The notes beneath the pieces were generated by a model. The model saw nothing but the letters and a program-made list of their open reading frames with translations, searched no databases and was not told the origin of the DNA. A stretch of 64,000 nt of DNA from Pseudomonadota bacterium (GTDB taxonomy: Bacteria > Myxococcota_A > Polyangia > Polyangiales > Polyangiaceae). Both the position numbers and the translations under genes were made by a program. Positions within the stretch are counted from its first letter, which is position 1. Every line of letters starts with the position of its first letter. The stretch is taken from contig JAFAER010000190.1 of the NCBI GenBank assembly GCA_023423895.1, forward strand, positions 24,795-88,794, in the 5' to 3' direction. Positions 10,567 to 19,258 of the stretch are shown here, piece by piece.

Positions 10567-13380
10567 ATGAGCTCTGATGTTTCGGGCGTTCCCAGGAACG
10601 TGCGCGTGAAGAAGAGCTCGGACGACATCGCGTATGCCGACACCGTCTACGATCGCTCGGAAGAAGGAGCGGCCCTTTCCGCCGCCGCGAAGGCCGTCGC
10701 GCACGAACAAGAAGTGGCAGCGAGCGGCGCGACGGGTGCCGCCGCTGGCCCCGCTGGCCCCGCTGGCCCCGCTGGCCCCGCTGAGCGCTCGGGTGCGGCG
10801 GATGCTCCGCCTCGACCCACGCTGATGGCTCAACTCCGCGAGGCCGAGCGCTCTGGCTCGCGGAGGTCGCGCGCGTCGTCGACCGGCGGCGGTGGTGGTG
10901 GCGGCAGTGGCAGTGGAGGCCGGCACGAGCGCCTGCTCCGCGCCGCGAAGACATGGGCGATCCGCCTCGCCATCGCGGCCGTCGTGCTCGCCGCTGCGAT
11001 CGTCATCACGGGCTGGCTCCTCGTTCGCCACTATGAAGAGGGCTTGCCCAGCGTCGCGGAGCTCGAGCGCGGCTACCGGCCTTCTCAGGTCACGCGCGTC
11101 CTCGCTCGTGACGGCACCACGCTCGCCGAGCTGTTCACCGAACGGCGCACGGTCGTGCGCGTCGAAGACCTTCCGCGGCACGTCACCCGCGCGTTCCTGG
11201 CCGCCGAAGACGCCAGCTTCTACGAGCACGAAGGCATCAACTACCTCGGCATCGCACGCGCCTTCGTCGTCAACCTCCGCTCCGGCCGCACACGACAGGG
11301 CGGCTCGACGATCACGCAGCAGGTGGTGAAGAACATCCTGCTCGAATCGAATGAGCGGACCTACCGTCGCAAGATGCGCGAGGCGCTGCTCGCGCGACGG
11401 CTCGAGCAGGAGCTCTGTCCGACCTGCGGCAACGACCGCGAAGGCCGCGACAAGCGCAAGGACAAGATCCTCGAGCTCTATCTCAATCACATCTACCTCG
11501 GGCACGGCCGCTACGGGATCGAAGAGGCCGCTCAGGACAACTTCGGCAAACCCGCCAGCAAGCTCACCATCGCGGAAGCTGCGATGCTCGCCGGCGTCCC
11601 CGCGGCGCCCGAGGCTTACAACCCGAAGCGCGATCTCACGAAGGCATTGAACCGGCGCGCCTTCGTCCTCGATCAGATGCGCGCCAAACACTTCATCAAC
11701 GACGTCGAATACGAGACCGCAAAGAACGAGGCCGTTCGCCTCGCCGCCACGCGCGAGGTCGACAGCGAGCTCGCTCCCGAGGCCGTGCAGATCGCGAAGA
11801 AGCTGCTGCTCGAGCTCGAGCCGGAGCGCGGCCCACGCGGGGGCTTCACGATCTCGACCACGATCGACCCTGCCCTGCAGCAGGCCGCTCGCAAGGCGCT
11901 GCGCGACAACCTCTCGGCGTACGACAAGCGCCATGCGCTCCTCGCGCCGATCAAGGGGTCGTCCGTCGCGCAGAAAGGGCGTTCGAAGACGACGAAGGAC
12001 GCGCAGCCGTTCGAGGGAACACCGAAGTTCGAATCCCACAAGGTCCTCACCGGGGTCGTGACGGCGGCCGACGACGTCGCTGGCACGATCGACGTGCGCG
12101 TCGGGACAGTGCTGGGTTCGGTGAAGCTTGCAGATTACAAGCGATACAACCCACAGAACCTGCCGCCGAGTCAGTTCGCCGAGGTCGGCGCACGCGTGCG
12201 CGTCAGCCTGCTCGCACCGGTGCCGAACGCCGTCGCGCAGGTCGCTCCCTCGCAGGAGAACACGCCCGTCGCCAAGGTCCCGCTCAGACTCGAGCTCGGT
12301 CCCGAGTCCGCGATCGTGGTGCTCGACGTACGCACGCGGCACGTCCTCGCCATGGCAGGCAGCTACGAGGCGCAGAGCGGCGGCCTCGATCGGGCAACAC
12401 AGGCCCGACGACAGCCGGGCTCGACGTTCAAGCCGATCGTGTACTCGTATGCGCTCCATTCGCGCCGGTACACGCCCGCGACGCTCGTCGACGTGACGCC
12501 TCGCAACTACGCTGGCGGCTACAAGCCGTCCAACTACGAAGGGTGGTCGAGCCCGGACCCGCTCCGCCTCCGTGAGGCGCTCGCGAACTCGGTCAACATC
12601 GCCGCCGTGAACGTGCTCGAGGACGTCGGGCCCGCGAACGTCGTCGACTGGGCGAAGGCGCTCGGCATCGACTCGACGCTCAAGCCCGACCTGTCGCTCG
12701 CGCTCGGCTCGTACGAAGTGCGCCCGATCGAGCTCGCCGGGGCCTACGCCACGTTCGCCGCCGGCGGCATGTACGAAGAGCCGCGGATCGTCACTCGGAT
12801 CGTCGGCCCCGACGGCAAGGACGTCGAGCTGAAACCTCCCCCGCCCCCGCGGCGCGTGCTCGAACCGGCAGAAGCCTACGTCATCACGAACATGCTCGAG
12901 AGCGTCGTCGATCGCGGCACCGCTCAGAAGGCCAAGTCGCTGGGCAGGCGGGTCGCCGGGAAGACCGGCACGAGCAACGAGTCGAAGGACACCTGGTTCG
13001 CCGGCTTCTCCCCCGAGATCGCCACGGTCGTGTGGGTCGGCTACGACGACAACAAGCCGCTCGGCTCCGGGGAGGCGGGCGGAGCCACGGCGCTCCCCGC
13101 ATGGATCAACGTCATGGACGCCGCGCACAAGGGCAAGCCGCGCGCGGAGTTCGCTCGTCCGCCGGGAGTGCTCACCGTCGCGATCGACCCGAAAACCGGG
13201 AAGTTGAAGCCCGAAGGCTCCGACGGCGACCCGATGGACGAAGTCTTCCTGGCCGGCACCGAGCCGACCGAGGTCGCCGAGCCGAGCAGCACTGCGACGG
13301 AGGCCGGCACGGCTCCGGCACACGCCGACGACGGCGCGAACGCGCCGCCGGCTTCCGAGAAGACCGAGGACGAGCCTTGA
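10567..13380 (+). CDS. mrcA: Class A penicillin-binding protein (PBP1A type)
   Basis: Bifunctional peptidoglycan synthase, 937 residues. The cytoplasmic tail (1-127) is long and simple: four GPA triplets coded by a perfect 9-base tandem repeat (10744-10779) and a Gly/Ser-rich run. The membrane segment is about 130-152. The glycosyltransferase 51 domain follows with AAEDASFYEHEG (Glu214) and QGGSTITQQ. An OB-like insert precedes the transpeptidase domain, whose three motifs are intact: Ser619-T-F-K622, Ser675-V-N and K799-T-G-T. It ends in an acidic Pro/Ala tail. ATG 10567 is chosen; an in-frame GTG at 10510 is possible and neither has a clear ribosome site. Its stop overlaps the next start (TTGA), so the genes are probably co-translated. 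Confidence 0.93.
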   Translation: MSSDVSGVPRNVRVKKSSDDIAYADTVYDRSEEGAALSAAAKAVAHEQEVAASGATGAAAGPAGPAGPAGPAERSGAADAPPRPTLMAQLREAERSGSRRSRASSTGGGGGGGSGSGGRHERLLRAAKTWAIRLAIAAVVLAAAIVITGWLLVRHYEEGLPSVAELERGYRPSQVTRVLARDGTTLAELFTERRTVVRVEDLPRHVTRAFLAAEDASFYEHEGINYLGIARAFVVNLRSGRTRQGGSTITQQVVKNILLESNERTYRRKMREALLARRLEQELCPTCGNDREGRDKRKDKILELYLNHIYLGHGRYGIEEAAQDNFGKPASKLTIAEAAMLAGVPAAPEAYNPKRDLTKALNRRAFVLDQMRAKHFINDVEYETAKNEAVRLAATREVDSELAPEAVQIAKKLLLELEPERGPRGGFTISTTIDPALQQAARKALRDNLSAYDKRHALLAPIKGSSVAQKGRSKTTKDAQPFEGTPKFESHKVLTGVVTAADDVAGTIDVRVGTVLGSVKLADYKRYNPQNLPPSQFAEVGARVRVSLLAPVPNAVAQVAPSQENTPVAKVPLRLELGPESAIVVLDVRTRHVLAMAGSYEAQSGGLDRATQARRQPGSTFKPIVYSYALHSRRYTPATLVDVTPRNYAGGYKPSNYEGWSSPDPLRLREALANSVNIAAVNVLEDVGPANVVDWAKALGIDSTLKPDLSLALGSYEVRPIELAGAYATFAAGGMYEEPRIVTRIVGPDGKDVELKPPPPPRRVLEPAEAYVITNMLESVVDRGTAQKAKSLGRRVAGKTGTSNESKDTWFAGFSPEIATVVWVGYDDNKPLGSGEAGGATALPAWINVMDAAHKGKPRAEFARPPGVLTVAIDPKTGKLKPEGSDGDPMDEVFLAGTEPTEVAEPSSTATEAGTAPAHADDGANAPPASEKTEDEP

Positions 13381-14798
13381 GACGACGGCGGGCGCTCGCC
13401 ATCTCGCTCCAGGCGGTGGGGGCGCTCGCGCTCGGGATCACGCCGCTCGCGATTGCGCAGCAGCCTCCTGCGAGCAAGGCGCCTTCGAAACCGGTCGCCT
13501 CCGCGCCGTCCGCATCCGCGTCCACGCCAGCTCCGCACGTGGGTGCGATCGTGCACATCGCGACGGAGATCGTGCGCGGGCTCGGGCAGGTGCCTGCGGG
13601 AGCGCTCGTCGCCGCGTCGGCGGTTGCTTCGGATGTCCCCGCACCAAAGGGCGACGAGCTCGCGGTCCGCGTCGCGACGCAGATCGCCGGCCGGCTCGGT
13701 GTCGCTCATGCACATCCGCAGCCGGCGACGCTTGCTGCTGCGCGCGGATCGTCGGGCCGCGCCGCCTCGCTCGTGTACGTCCAGCTCGAGATCGCAAAGG
13801 GCGAGCTGCGCGCGACCGCCGATCTCTATCCCGTCGTCTCGAACGCATGGGAGCGCTTGCGCAATCCCGCACCGGAGCCGCGCGCCCACGCGTTCGCAGG
13901 CGCCCCCCTCGACGCCGAGGTCCGCACGTTCCTCCAGCCGATCGTGCTCGAGCAGGCAAGCATTCACAAGGCCAAGCACGAGGAGGCCGACGTGCTCGCG
14001 ATCGGCTGCGGCGACGTCGACGCCGACGGTGGCAACGAAGTCGTGCTCGCAACACGCACGCGGGTCGTGCTCGGCAAGCTTCGCGGCGGCAAGCTGGCCA
14101 TCCTTCGCGCCACGCCATGGACGCAGCTCGCGTCGCGCGCGCCGGTACCCATGCGCGAACCGATGGGTGCCGTCGTCGTTCCGACGACCCACCGCGGAGA
14201 GCTGCTCGTCGGCATGACCGATCGCGGCGCGGTCGCCGTCGACGCATCGCTGCTCACGCGTCGTCAGCTCACGGGCCTGCCCATTCCAGGCACGGACGGC
14301 GAGGCATGTGCCGCTGCAAGCCCGGAGCTCGGTGCGTTCGAGGGGAGCGGCATCGCTTGTGCGCCGCCGACAAAGGGCGAGCCACCCGCCGTGTTGCCAG
14401 CCCCCGCGGCGCGCTTCGACGCGATCGCCGCGCTCGATCTCGTCGCGAAGGACGGCTCGGTCTCCCAGGTCGTCGCGGCCCGCGAGCCCAACGGCAAGCT
14501 GCGACTCCGCCGAAGCGACGCGACGGGCAAGTCCATCGAGGCGCCGATCGACAGCGCGGGCGCTCAGATCGCGCTCGCTGACCTCGACCTCGACGGCACG
14601 CCGGAGATCGCGTTCAGCGCCGACTCGACGGACAACGATGCGCTCGCGGTGTGGAGCTGGCGACCGAACGGTCTCGTACAACGACTTCGGTATCCGGCGA
14701 AGGAGGGTGTCCGTGCCATCGCGGCCTGCCCTCCGGAGGAGAAGGGCCTACCTGCCCTCGTGGCCGTCGTCGGCAGCGAAATCTGGCTCGTTCGCTGA
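13377..14798 (+). CDS. Exported FG-GAP/VCBS-like repeat protein (TTG start)
   Basis: Protein of 473 residues. The only sensible start is TTG 13377, which overlaps the previous stop in TTGA and has GAGGA at 13366-13370 six bases upstream. It gives an Arg-rich signal peptide (residues 1-27, ending AIAQQ) for export. Two calcium-type loops, DVDADGGNEVV and DLDLDGTPEIAF, match the D.D.DG.pEi signature of FG-GAP/VCBS beta-propeller repeats. The rest is Ala-rich and unassigned. It sits between a peptidoglycan synthase and a peptide-type binding protein in one overlapping unit, which suggests an envelope role; that is inference. Confidence 0.8.
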   Translation: MRRRRALAISLQAVGALALGITPLAIAQQPPASKAPSKPVASAPSASASTPAPHVGAIVHIATEIVRGLGQVPAGALVAASAVASDVPAPKGDELAVRVATQIAGRLGVAHAHPQPATLAAARGSSGRAASLVYVQLEIAKGELRATADLYPVVSNAWERLRNPAPEPRAHAFAGAPLDAEVRTFLQPIVLEQASIHKAKHEEADVLAIGCGDVDADGGNEVVLATRTRVVLGKLRGGKLAILRATPWTQLASRAPVPMREPMGAVVVPTTHRGELLVGMTDRGAVAVDASLLTRRQLTGLPIPGTDGEACAAASPELGAFEGSGIACAPPTKGEPPAVLPAPAARFDAIAALDLVAKDGSVSQVVAAREPNGKLRLRRSDATGKSIEAPIDSAGAQIALADLDLDGTPEIAFSADSTDNDALAVWSWRPNGLVQRLRYPAKEGVRAIAACPPEEKGLPALVAVVGSEIWLVR

Positions 14799-16129
14799 TG
14801 AAGCGCCGCGGCTTCCTCGCGGGTCTGGTCGCTTCCGCGATCGCGTCGAACACGTCGAACGCGTCGGCCCGCGGTCGTACGTGGGTCGGAGGCCGGCTCG
14901 CGCTTCGTCTGCCCTGGCCCATCGGCGCGATCGATCCGCATCGCATCGACGATCCGCTCGCAGCGATCTTCGGCGAGGCCCTCTTCGACACGCTTTATGC
15001 CCAGACGCCCGACGGGCAGCTCGTCCCGTCTTTGGCCGAAGCGGAGCCCGAGCCCGACGGCGCGAACCTTCGCGTGAAGCTCCGCGCAGGGCTGCGAACG
15101 GCACGCGAGAAGCCGCTCGGAACGAAAGATGCCGCCGCTTCGATCGCTCGTGCGCGTGCAGCAGGCGGTCGTGGGTGGCTGGCGGACATTCCTGCTCCGA
15201 GGGACGACGGGCGCGCGCTCGTGTTTGCGACCAAGGACGCCGCCCGGCTAACGCGCGCCCTCGCGTCACCCATCGTCGCGATCGTCCCGACCGGATTCAC
15301 CCCCGAGAGTCCGGACGGGACCGGCCCGTTCCGACATGCGATCCGCGACGGCGCGCTGCTGCTCACGCGCAATCGCTTCGCAGCCCGCGGGCCTGCGTTC
15401 CTCGACGAGATCACGGTGCGAGCGGCGCCGAACGTCTCTGCGTCGCTGCTCGCCTTCGAGGGAGGAAGCGACGACATCGGATGGTTCGAGCGCGGCCTTC
15501 ATTCCGTTCGCGCCGGCTCGAGCCGATTCGACTTCGGCGCCGTCGGCTGGGCAGTGCTCTTCACGGGCCGCGATGCGAACGACTGGGACGGCCCCGGCAT
15601 CGCTCAGAGCATCGCGGACGGCATCCCCTACTCGCGAGTTTCCAATCTCCACCTCGGCGCAGCATGGAGCGAGACCTCGGTCCAGGGCTGGGGCGGGCCG
15701 CCCACGACGCTGCTCGTGCGCGACGACGCGCCGTGGCTCGTCGACGTGGCCAGCGCGATCGCCGCCACGATCACCCGCCCTTCACACGAAGTGACGGTGA
15801 AGCCGGTGCCTGCCTCCGAGATCGCGTCGCGGCGCTCGTCGCGCATGTTCGGGCTCGCGCTCGACGTCGTTCGCAACGTCTCCCCGGGAGGAGCGGCAGT
15901 GATGGTAGCGCTCGCGACCGCCGACAATCCGACGCGAGCTCAGCAGATCATGCAGCATCCGCCGAAGCTCGGCGACGTGTCGGCACGCACCCTCACGCGA
16001 ACACTGCGCGCAGGCGTCATCGGCGAGGTCCGCGTCGTCGGCGGGCGGGTGAACGACCTCGCCCTCGCGCCGTCCGGCAACGGGTTCGGCTTCGATCTCG
16101 GCGCGTCGTTCCGCATCCGCAAGCCCTGA
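14798..16129 (+). CDS. Tat-exported solute-binding protein, SBP_bac_5 (Dpp/Opp) type
   Basis: Protein of 443 residues, starting at ATG 14798, which shares one base with the preceding stop (TGATG). The N-terminus KRRGFLAG fits the twin-arginine export motif. The mature chain resembles family 5 peptide-binding proteins: 'WPIGAIDPHRIDDPLAAIFGE...LFDTLY', 'G.LVPSLAEAEPEPDGANLRVKLR.GLR' and 'PDGTGPF'. It is shorter than typical DppA or OppA (about 530 residues). No permease or ATPase is adjacent; the only matching permeases in the window are at 30.9-33.7 kb. It could bind peptides, including cell-wall peptides released near PBP1, but ligand and partner are inferred. Confidence 0.82.
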   Translation: MKRRGFLAGLVASAIASNTSNASARGRTWVGGRLALRLPWPIGAIDPHRIDDPLAAIFGEALFDTLYAQTPDGQLVPSLAEAEPEPDGANLRVKLRAGLRTAREKPLGTKDAAASIARARAAGGRGWLADIPAPRDDGRALVFATKDAARLTRALASPIVAIVPTGFTPESPDGTGPFRHAIRDGALLLTRNRFAARGPAFLDEITVRAAPNVSASLLAFEGGSDDIGWFERGLHSVRAGSSRFDFGAVGWAVLFTGRDANDWDGPGIAQSIADGIPYSRVSNLHLGAAWSETSVQGWGGPPTTLLVRDDAPWLVDVASAIAATITRPSHEVTVKPVPASEIASRRSSRMFGLALDVVRNVSPGGAAVMVALATADNPTRAQQIMQHPPKLGDVSARTLTRTLRAGVIGEVRVVGGRVNDLALAPSGNGFGFDLGASFRIRKP

Positions 16130-16208
16130 TCCCGGCCATTTGCCAACAATGACATCCGGCGCAGCGACGCGAGGATGACCCGGCCCTCGTTCTTGCAAGC
16201 AATCTGTC

Positions 16209-17009
16209 ATGGCCCCCCACGTCCCGGAGCTCGTCCGCGAGTATATGACGCCGTCCGTCGTCTCGGTCACGCCTGGCGCGTCGCTGGTCGAGGTGCTCCG
16301 TACGATTCATGAGCACAACGTCTCGTCCGTGCTCGTCCGCGCCGACGATCATTCATCCGTTGGCGTGATCTCGATCACTGACTTGCTCCGGGTTGCGAAG
16401 CAGCGCGATGTCGACGTGACCGTGTTGAAGCCGCTTCCGCTCATGCCTGCAGGGCTCGTCGCGAGCGACATCGTCAGGCGACACCTCGTCACCATCCCGG
16501 CGAGCGCGCCCGTGGGCGAGGCTGCACGAAAGATGCTCGAGCATGCGGTGCATCGCCTCTTCGTCACCGAAGGTGAACGCGTGGTCGGCGTCTTCAGCAC
16601 GCGCGATGCTCTTCGCGTCGTGCTCCTTCGGCACATCGAGACCCCGCTGAAGGACGTGATGAGCAGTCCGGTCGCGACCGTCGGGATCGGGGAGACGATC
16701 GACGTCGCGCTCGAGAAGCTCGACGAGTCGAACCTTCGCGGGCTGGCCGTGGTCGACATCAAGGTGCCCGTCGGCATCTTCACGCAGCTCGAGGCCATCC
16801 GGGCCCGCGCCCTCCCCTCACGCTTGCGGGCGCGCCCGGTCGAAGAGGTCATGAGCTACGAGACAACGTATCTCGATATCTCGACGCCGCTCTATCGTGC
16901 CGCCGGTCATGGCATCGCCACGGTGGTCCGGCGCATCCTCGTCACCGACCAACGGGCGCTCGTCGGAATCGTGACGGGCTACGACCTCGCGAAGGTCCTC
17001 ATCGACTGA
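16209..17009 (+). CDS. Four-CBS-domain protein
   Basis: Protein of 266 residues made only of CBS motifs, two Bateman pairs in tandem (about 5-130 and 132-266). Each begins with the typical 'M.....v.v.p..s..ea...m...' pattern: YMTPSVVSVTPGASLVEVL, IVRRHLVTIPASAPVGEAA, VMSSPVATVGIGETIDVAL and VMSYETTYLDISTPLYRAA. Such stand-alone modules bind adenosine nucleotides and regulate partners. There is no enzyme or channel domain and the partner is not evident. It converges on rplT with a shared hairpin between. Confidence 0.9.
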   Translation: MAPHVPELVREYMTPSVVSVTPGASLVEVLRTIHEHNVSSVLVRADDHSSVGVISITDLLRVAKQRDVDVTVLKPLPLMPAGLVASDIVRRHLVTIPASAPVGEAARKMLEHAVHRLFVTEGERVVGVFSTRDALRVVLLRHIETPLKDVMSSPVATVGIGETIDVALEKLDESNLRGLAVVDIKVPVGIFTQLEAIRARALPSRLRARPVEEVMSYETTYLDISTPLYRAAGHGIATVVRRILVTDQRALVGIVTGYDLAKVLID

Positions 17010-17046
17010 GTGCGTGGGTCCACGACCTTCGACCTCCAGATGCGCA

Positions 17047-17079
17047 GAAGCCGGCTCATCGCGAGGATGATCCGGCTTC
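17047..17079. terminator. Bidirectional hairpin between CBS gene and rplT
   Basis: GAAGCCGG (17047-17054) pairs with CCGGCTTC (17072-17079); after one mismatch, TCATC pairs with GATGA around a 5-base loop. It lies between two convergent genes, so it can terminate both. There is no strong T run. Confidence 0.6.
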
Positions 17080-17109
17080 GTGCTTTGTACGCGCGGAGCG
17101 TGCGAGCGA

Positions 17110-17457
17110 CTAGCGCTTCGCGGCGGCGACGACCTTCGAGAACGCAGCGGCGTCGACGATCGCGAGCTCGCTGAGGATCTTGCGGTCGAGGCCGATGTTC
17201 GCGCCCTTGAGCGAGTGCATCAGGCGCGAGTACGACGTGCCGTTGGTGCGCGCAGCAGCGTTGATGCGCGTGATCCAGAGACGGCGGAAGTCACGCTTCT
17301 TGCGGCGGCGGTGGGCGTACGAGTAAACCCACGCCTTCATCACCACCTCTTTCGCGTATGCGAAAAGGCGCGAGCGGGCGCTGTGATAGCCCGAGGCGTG
17401 CTTCAGGATGCGGTTCTTACGGCGGCGAGCTTTGAATCCACGTTTTGCGCGGGGCAT
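17110..17457 (-). CDS. rplT: 50S ribosomal protein L20
   Basis: Protein of 115 residues, full family length. It begins MPRAKRGFKARRRKNRILK and contains the conserved GYHSARSRLFAYAKE and NAAARTNGTSYSRLMHSL segments. L20 binds 23S rRNA early in 50S assembly and in many bacteria represses its own operon. It follows rpmI by 52 bases. The usual neighbours thrS, infC and pheST are absent. Confidence 0.98.
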   Translation of the reverse strand: MPRAKRGFKARRRKNRILKHASGYHSARSRLFAYAKEVVMKAWVYSYAHRRRKKRDFRRLWITRINAAARTNGTSYSRLMHSLKGANIGLDRKILSELAIVDAAAFSKVVAAAKR

Positions 17458-17509
17458 GGTCGGTTCCCTTTCGAATCAAGTCTTGCGAGCGGCTGCGACG
17501 GGCGGCGGC

Positions 17510-17707
17510 TCAGTCGTAGGGGAGAAGACGCTTGATCTTCCGCTGCAGCGTCTTCGGGACCATGTCGTTGTTGCGCAGACGGCGGAGGCGCTTGCGGCTC
17601 TTGTTGATGAGGCCGTGGTTTCCGCCCGCCTTGGGACGGCGCACGCGGCCCGACCCGCTCACCCGGAACCGCTTGGCCGCGGTCTTGTTTGTCTTCATCT
17701 TCGGCAT
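17510..17707 (-). CDS. rpmI: 50S ribosomal protein L35
   Basis: Protein of 65 residues beginning MPKMKTNKTAAKRFRVSGSG, with the expected basic body and LINKSRKRLRRLR. The start ATG at 17707 has AAAGAGG shortly upstream. It is the first gene of a two-gene rpmI-rplT operon driven by the promoter at 17811-17839. Confidence 0.97.
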   Translation of the reverse strand: MPKMKTNKTAAKRFRVSGSGRVRRPKAGGNHGLINKSRKRLRRLRNNDMVPKTLQRKIKRLLPYD

Positions 17708-17810
17708 GACGCGCCTCTTTCTACCGCTCCCCTGGGCCGCTCGAGACTCTTTCCAAGGAAAGCCGAGCTGTTGTGGACCTTCTAGCCTGGGGGATGCGAA
17801 TGGGGAGCGC

Positions 17811-17839
17811 GTTATGGCGAAGCGCGCAGAGATTGTCAA
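17811..17839 (-). promoter_or_regulatory. Sigma70-type promoter of rpmI-rplT
   Basis: On the minus strand a perfect TTGACA (17834-17839) and CATAAC (17811-17816) are separated by exactly 17 bases. Transcription should start near 17804, giving a leader of about 97 bases. GGGGAGCG at 17725-17732 (minus strand), just before the ribosome site, is complementary to CGCTCCCC at 17802-17809, but the latter spans the predicted start and may be only partly transcribed. Confidence 0.62.
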
Positions 17840-17873
17840 GACAGGTCCCTGGAACCGCGGGAATTCCGGCGGT

Positions 17874-18347
17874 TCACGAGCTCGACGGCGGCGGGGGCAC
17901 GGCTTCGTCCGTCGGCGCTGCCGTCGACCAGGTGGCCTCGTCCGTCGGCGCCGCCTCGACCGGGAAGGGCTCCGCCGCCACGTACGGCGCATCTGCCACT
18001 GCCACGGCTGCCTTCTGCGAACGGGCCGCCGCGTAGGCCGACGGTGTATTGGAGGCCGTGAGGATGTGCTCCGCGGCGGGCAGCGCCGCCGCCCGACCGA
18101 AAGCGCCTTCCAGATACACCGGCGTGAGCCCCGCTGCCCAATAGAGAAGGTCCGTGAGGTTCGGCTGGGTCGTTTCGCGTTCGGTCCGCAGCGCGGCCGT
18201 GCCGTCCATCCGTTCGAACTCGAGATAGCCCTCCCACAAGCCGTCCGCCCGCAGGCGCCCGAGCGCGCGCGCCACCCACGCTGTTCCGTCGCTGTCGACG
18301 AGCGACGAGGGATAGTCGGCGATCGGCTCGAGGCTCGCGACGCTCAT
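17874..18347 (-). CDS. Conserved protein of unknown function
   Basis: Protein of 157 residues. The core (about 15-90) has the conserved run 'GLWEGYLEF...GTAALRTERETTQPN..DLLYWAAGLTPVYLEGAF', which I recall from uncharacterised proteins in several proteobacterial and cyanobacterial groups. The C-terminal 55 residues are Ala/Pro-rich and low complexity. No signal peptide or membrane segment. ATG 18347 is chosen because the core begins soon after; an ATG about 85 bases further upstream is possible. It lies upstream of the rpmI promoter on the same strand and is probably a separate transcript. Confidence 0.78.
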   Translation of the reverse strand: MSVASLEPIADYPSSLVDSDGTAWVARALGRLRADGLWEGYLEFERMDGTAALRTERETTQPNLTDLLYWAAGLTPVYLEGAFGRAAALPAAEHILTASNTPSAYAAARSQKAAVAVADAPYVAAEPFPVEAAPTDEATWSTAAPTDEAVPPPPSSS

Positions 18348-18495
18348 GGTCCTCGTCCGGTGCAATGGCCGTTCCGGCGAGCTGCTCAGGTGCGCGCCGC
18401 GCCCTGCCTCGTCGGCCGAGCTCACGCGCATGCTGGGGATCGTCGATTGCAGTCTCGCGTGAGGAACCCCTCGCACAGCGAAAAGGAGACAGACG

Positions 18496-18945
18496 ATGGG
18501 AACTGCAACCTGGCAGCCGAAGTGGTGGACGACGGAGCACGCGAGCTCGTGGGAGCGAGCGAAGGAAGCGATGCGTCGCGACTGGGAGCAGACGAAGAAC
18601 GATCTCGGCCTCGGCGGCCGCGACCTCGACCAGGACGTCGACGACACCGTGAAGCAGGCTGCCGGCAAAGACGTCATTCCGCCGCCCTCACAGCCGAACG
18701 CGCCTGGCGGTACCGACGCCAAGCTCTCCACGCCGACGAAGTCGTCGATGAGCTGGGACGACGCGGAGCAGCCGCTCATGTACGGCTACGGCGCGCGTCA
18801 GCAGTACGGTGGACGCCATGACGAGTGGAACGACGACCTCGAGCAATCGCTCAGGACCGACTGGGAGTCGGGCGGGGGTCTCGGACGCAAGTGGGAAGAG
18901 GTGAAGAACCTCGTTCGTCGCGGATTCGACCGCGCGCGTCGGTGA
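18496..18945 (+). CDS. Small hydrophilic stress-type protein
   Basis: Protein of 149 residues with Trp-rich repeats: 'WERAKEAMRRDWEQTK' near the start, 'WDDAEQPLMYGYGARQQYGG' in the middle and 'WNDDLEQSLRTDWE...WEEVKNLVRRGFD' at the end. This pattern of alternating 'W..v...r.dW' segments with a central Tyr/Gly 'YGYGA' box is found in small uncharacterised proteins often placed near stress genes. A strong AAGGAG lies 8 bases before ATG 18496. It is followed by a clear hairpin. Function is not assigned. Confidence 0.8.
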   Translation: MGTATWQPKWWTTEHASSWERAKEAMRRDWEQTKNDLGLGGRDLDQDVDDTVKQAAGKDVIPPPSQPNAPGGTDAKLSTPTKSSMSWDDAEQPLMYGYGARQQYGGRHDEWNDDLEQSLRTDWESGGGLGRKWEEVKNLVRRGFDRARR

Positions 18946-18965
18946 CGCGAACAGCGACGTCGATG

Positions 18966-18997
18966 GAGCCCGTCATGCTCACGAGCATGGCGGGCTC
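18966..18997 (+). terminator. Strong hairpin after the stress-type gene
   Basis: GAGCCCG (18966-18972), a T that can pair with G18990, and CATGCT pair with AGCATG and CGGGCTC (18991-18997) around the loop CACG: a 14-pair stem with one G-U. No long T run follows. Confidence 0.65.
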
Positions 18998-19237
18998 GAT
19001 TCATTGGCGCATGTGATGCGGGTCGAGACGACGTCAGCCCCAAGCGCTTCACGAGAGCTCGGTGCGTCGCCACGAAGCACCCGCCGCGCACCGAGATCTC
19101 GTGATGGATGGCGCCACGGTCCACTCTCGTCGGACAAATACGAGACGACGGTCCGTCACGTGCCGACAAGGCGTTTTCGTATCTCGTTCACGCGCGCTCG
19201 AGAGCGCAGCGCGGTCGTCCGGGAGCGATCGAGCGCG

Positions 19238-19243
19238 TAGAAT
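19238..19243 (+). promoter_or_regulatory. Candidate -10 box for the TPR-PEGA gene
   Basis: TAGAAT, 15 bases before ATG 19259. No -35 match is seen 17 bases upstream, so this is a weak call. Confidence 0.35.
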
Positions 19244-19258
19244 CACGAGCACGGGTGA

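Larger units (their letters stand above)
18946..19258. other. Intergenic interval with terminator and candidate promoter
   Basis: About 310 bases holding the hairpin at 18966-18997 and a TAGAAT box at 19238-19243. No gene is supported in between. Confidence 0.6.

Noticed and set aside
10525..13323. A 932-codon minus-strand frame opposite the PBP gene
   Set aside because: Composition is that of an antisense shadow; the plus-strand frame has all catalytic motifs of a class A PBP.
17725..17809. Long-range leader stem that might be an L20 regulatory structure
   Set aside because: The 8-base complement is real, but the upstream arm straddles the predicted transcription start, so it may not be in the RNA; kept only as a remark.
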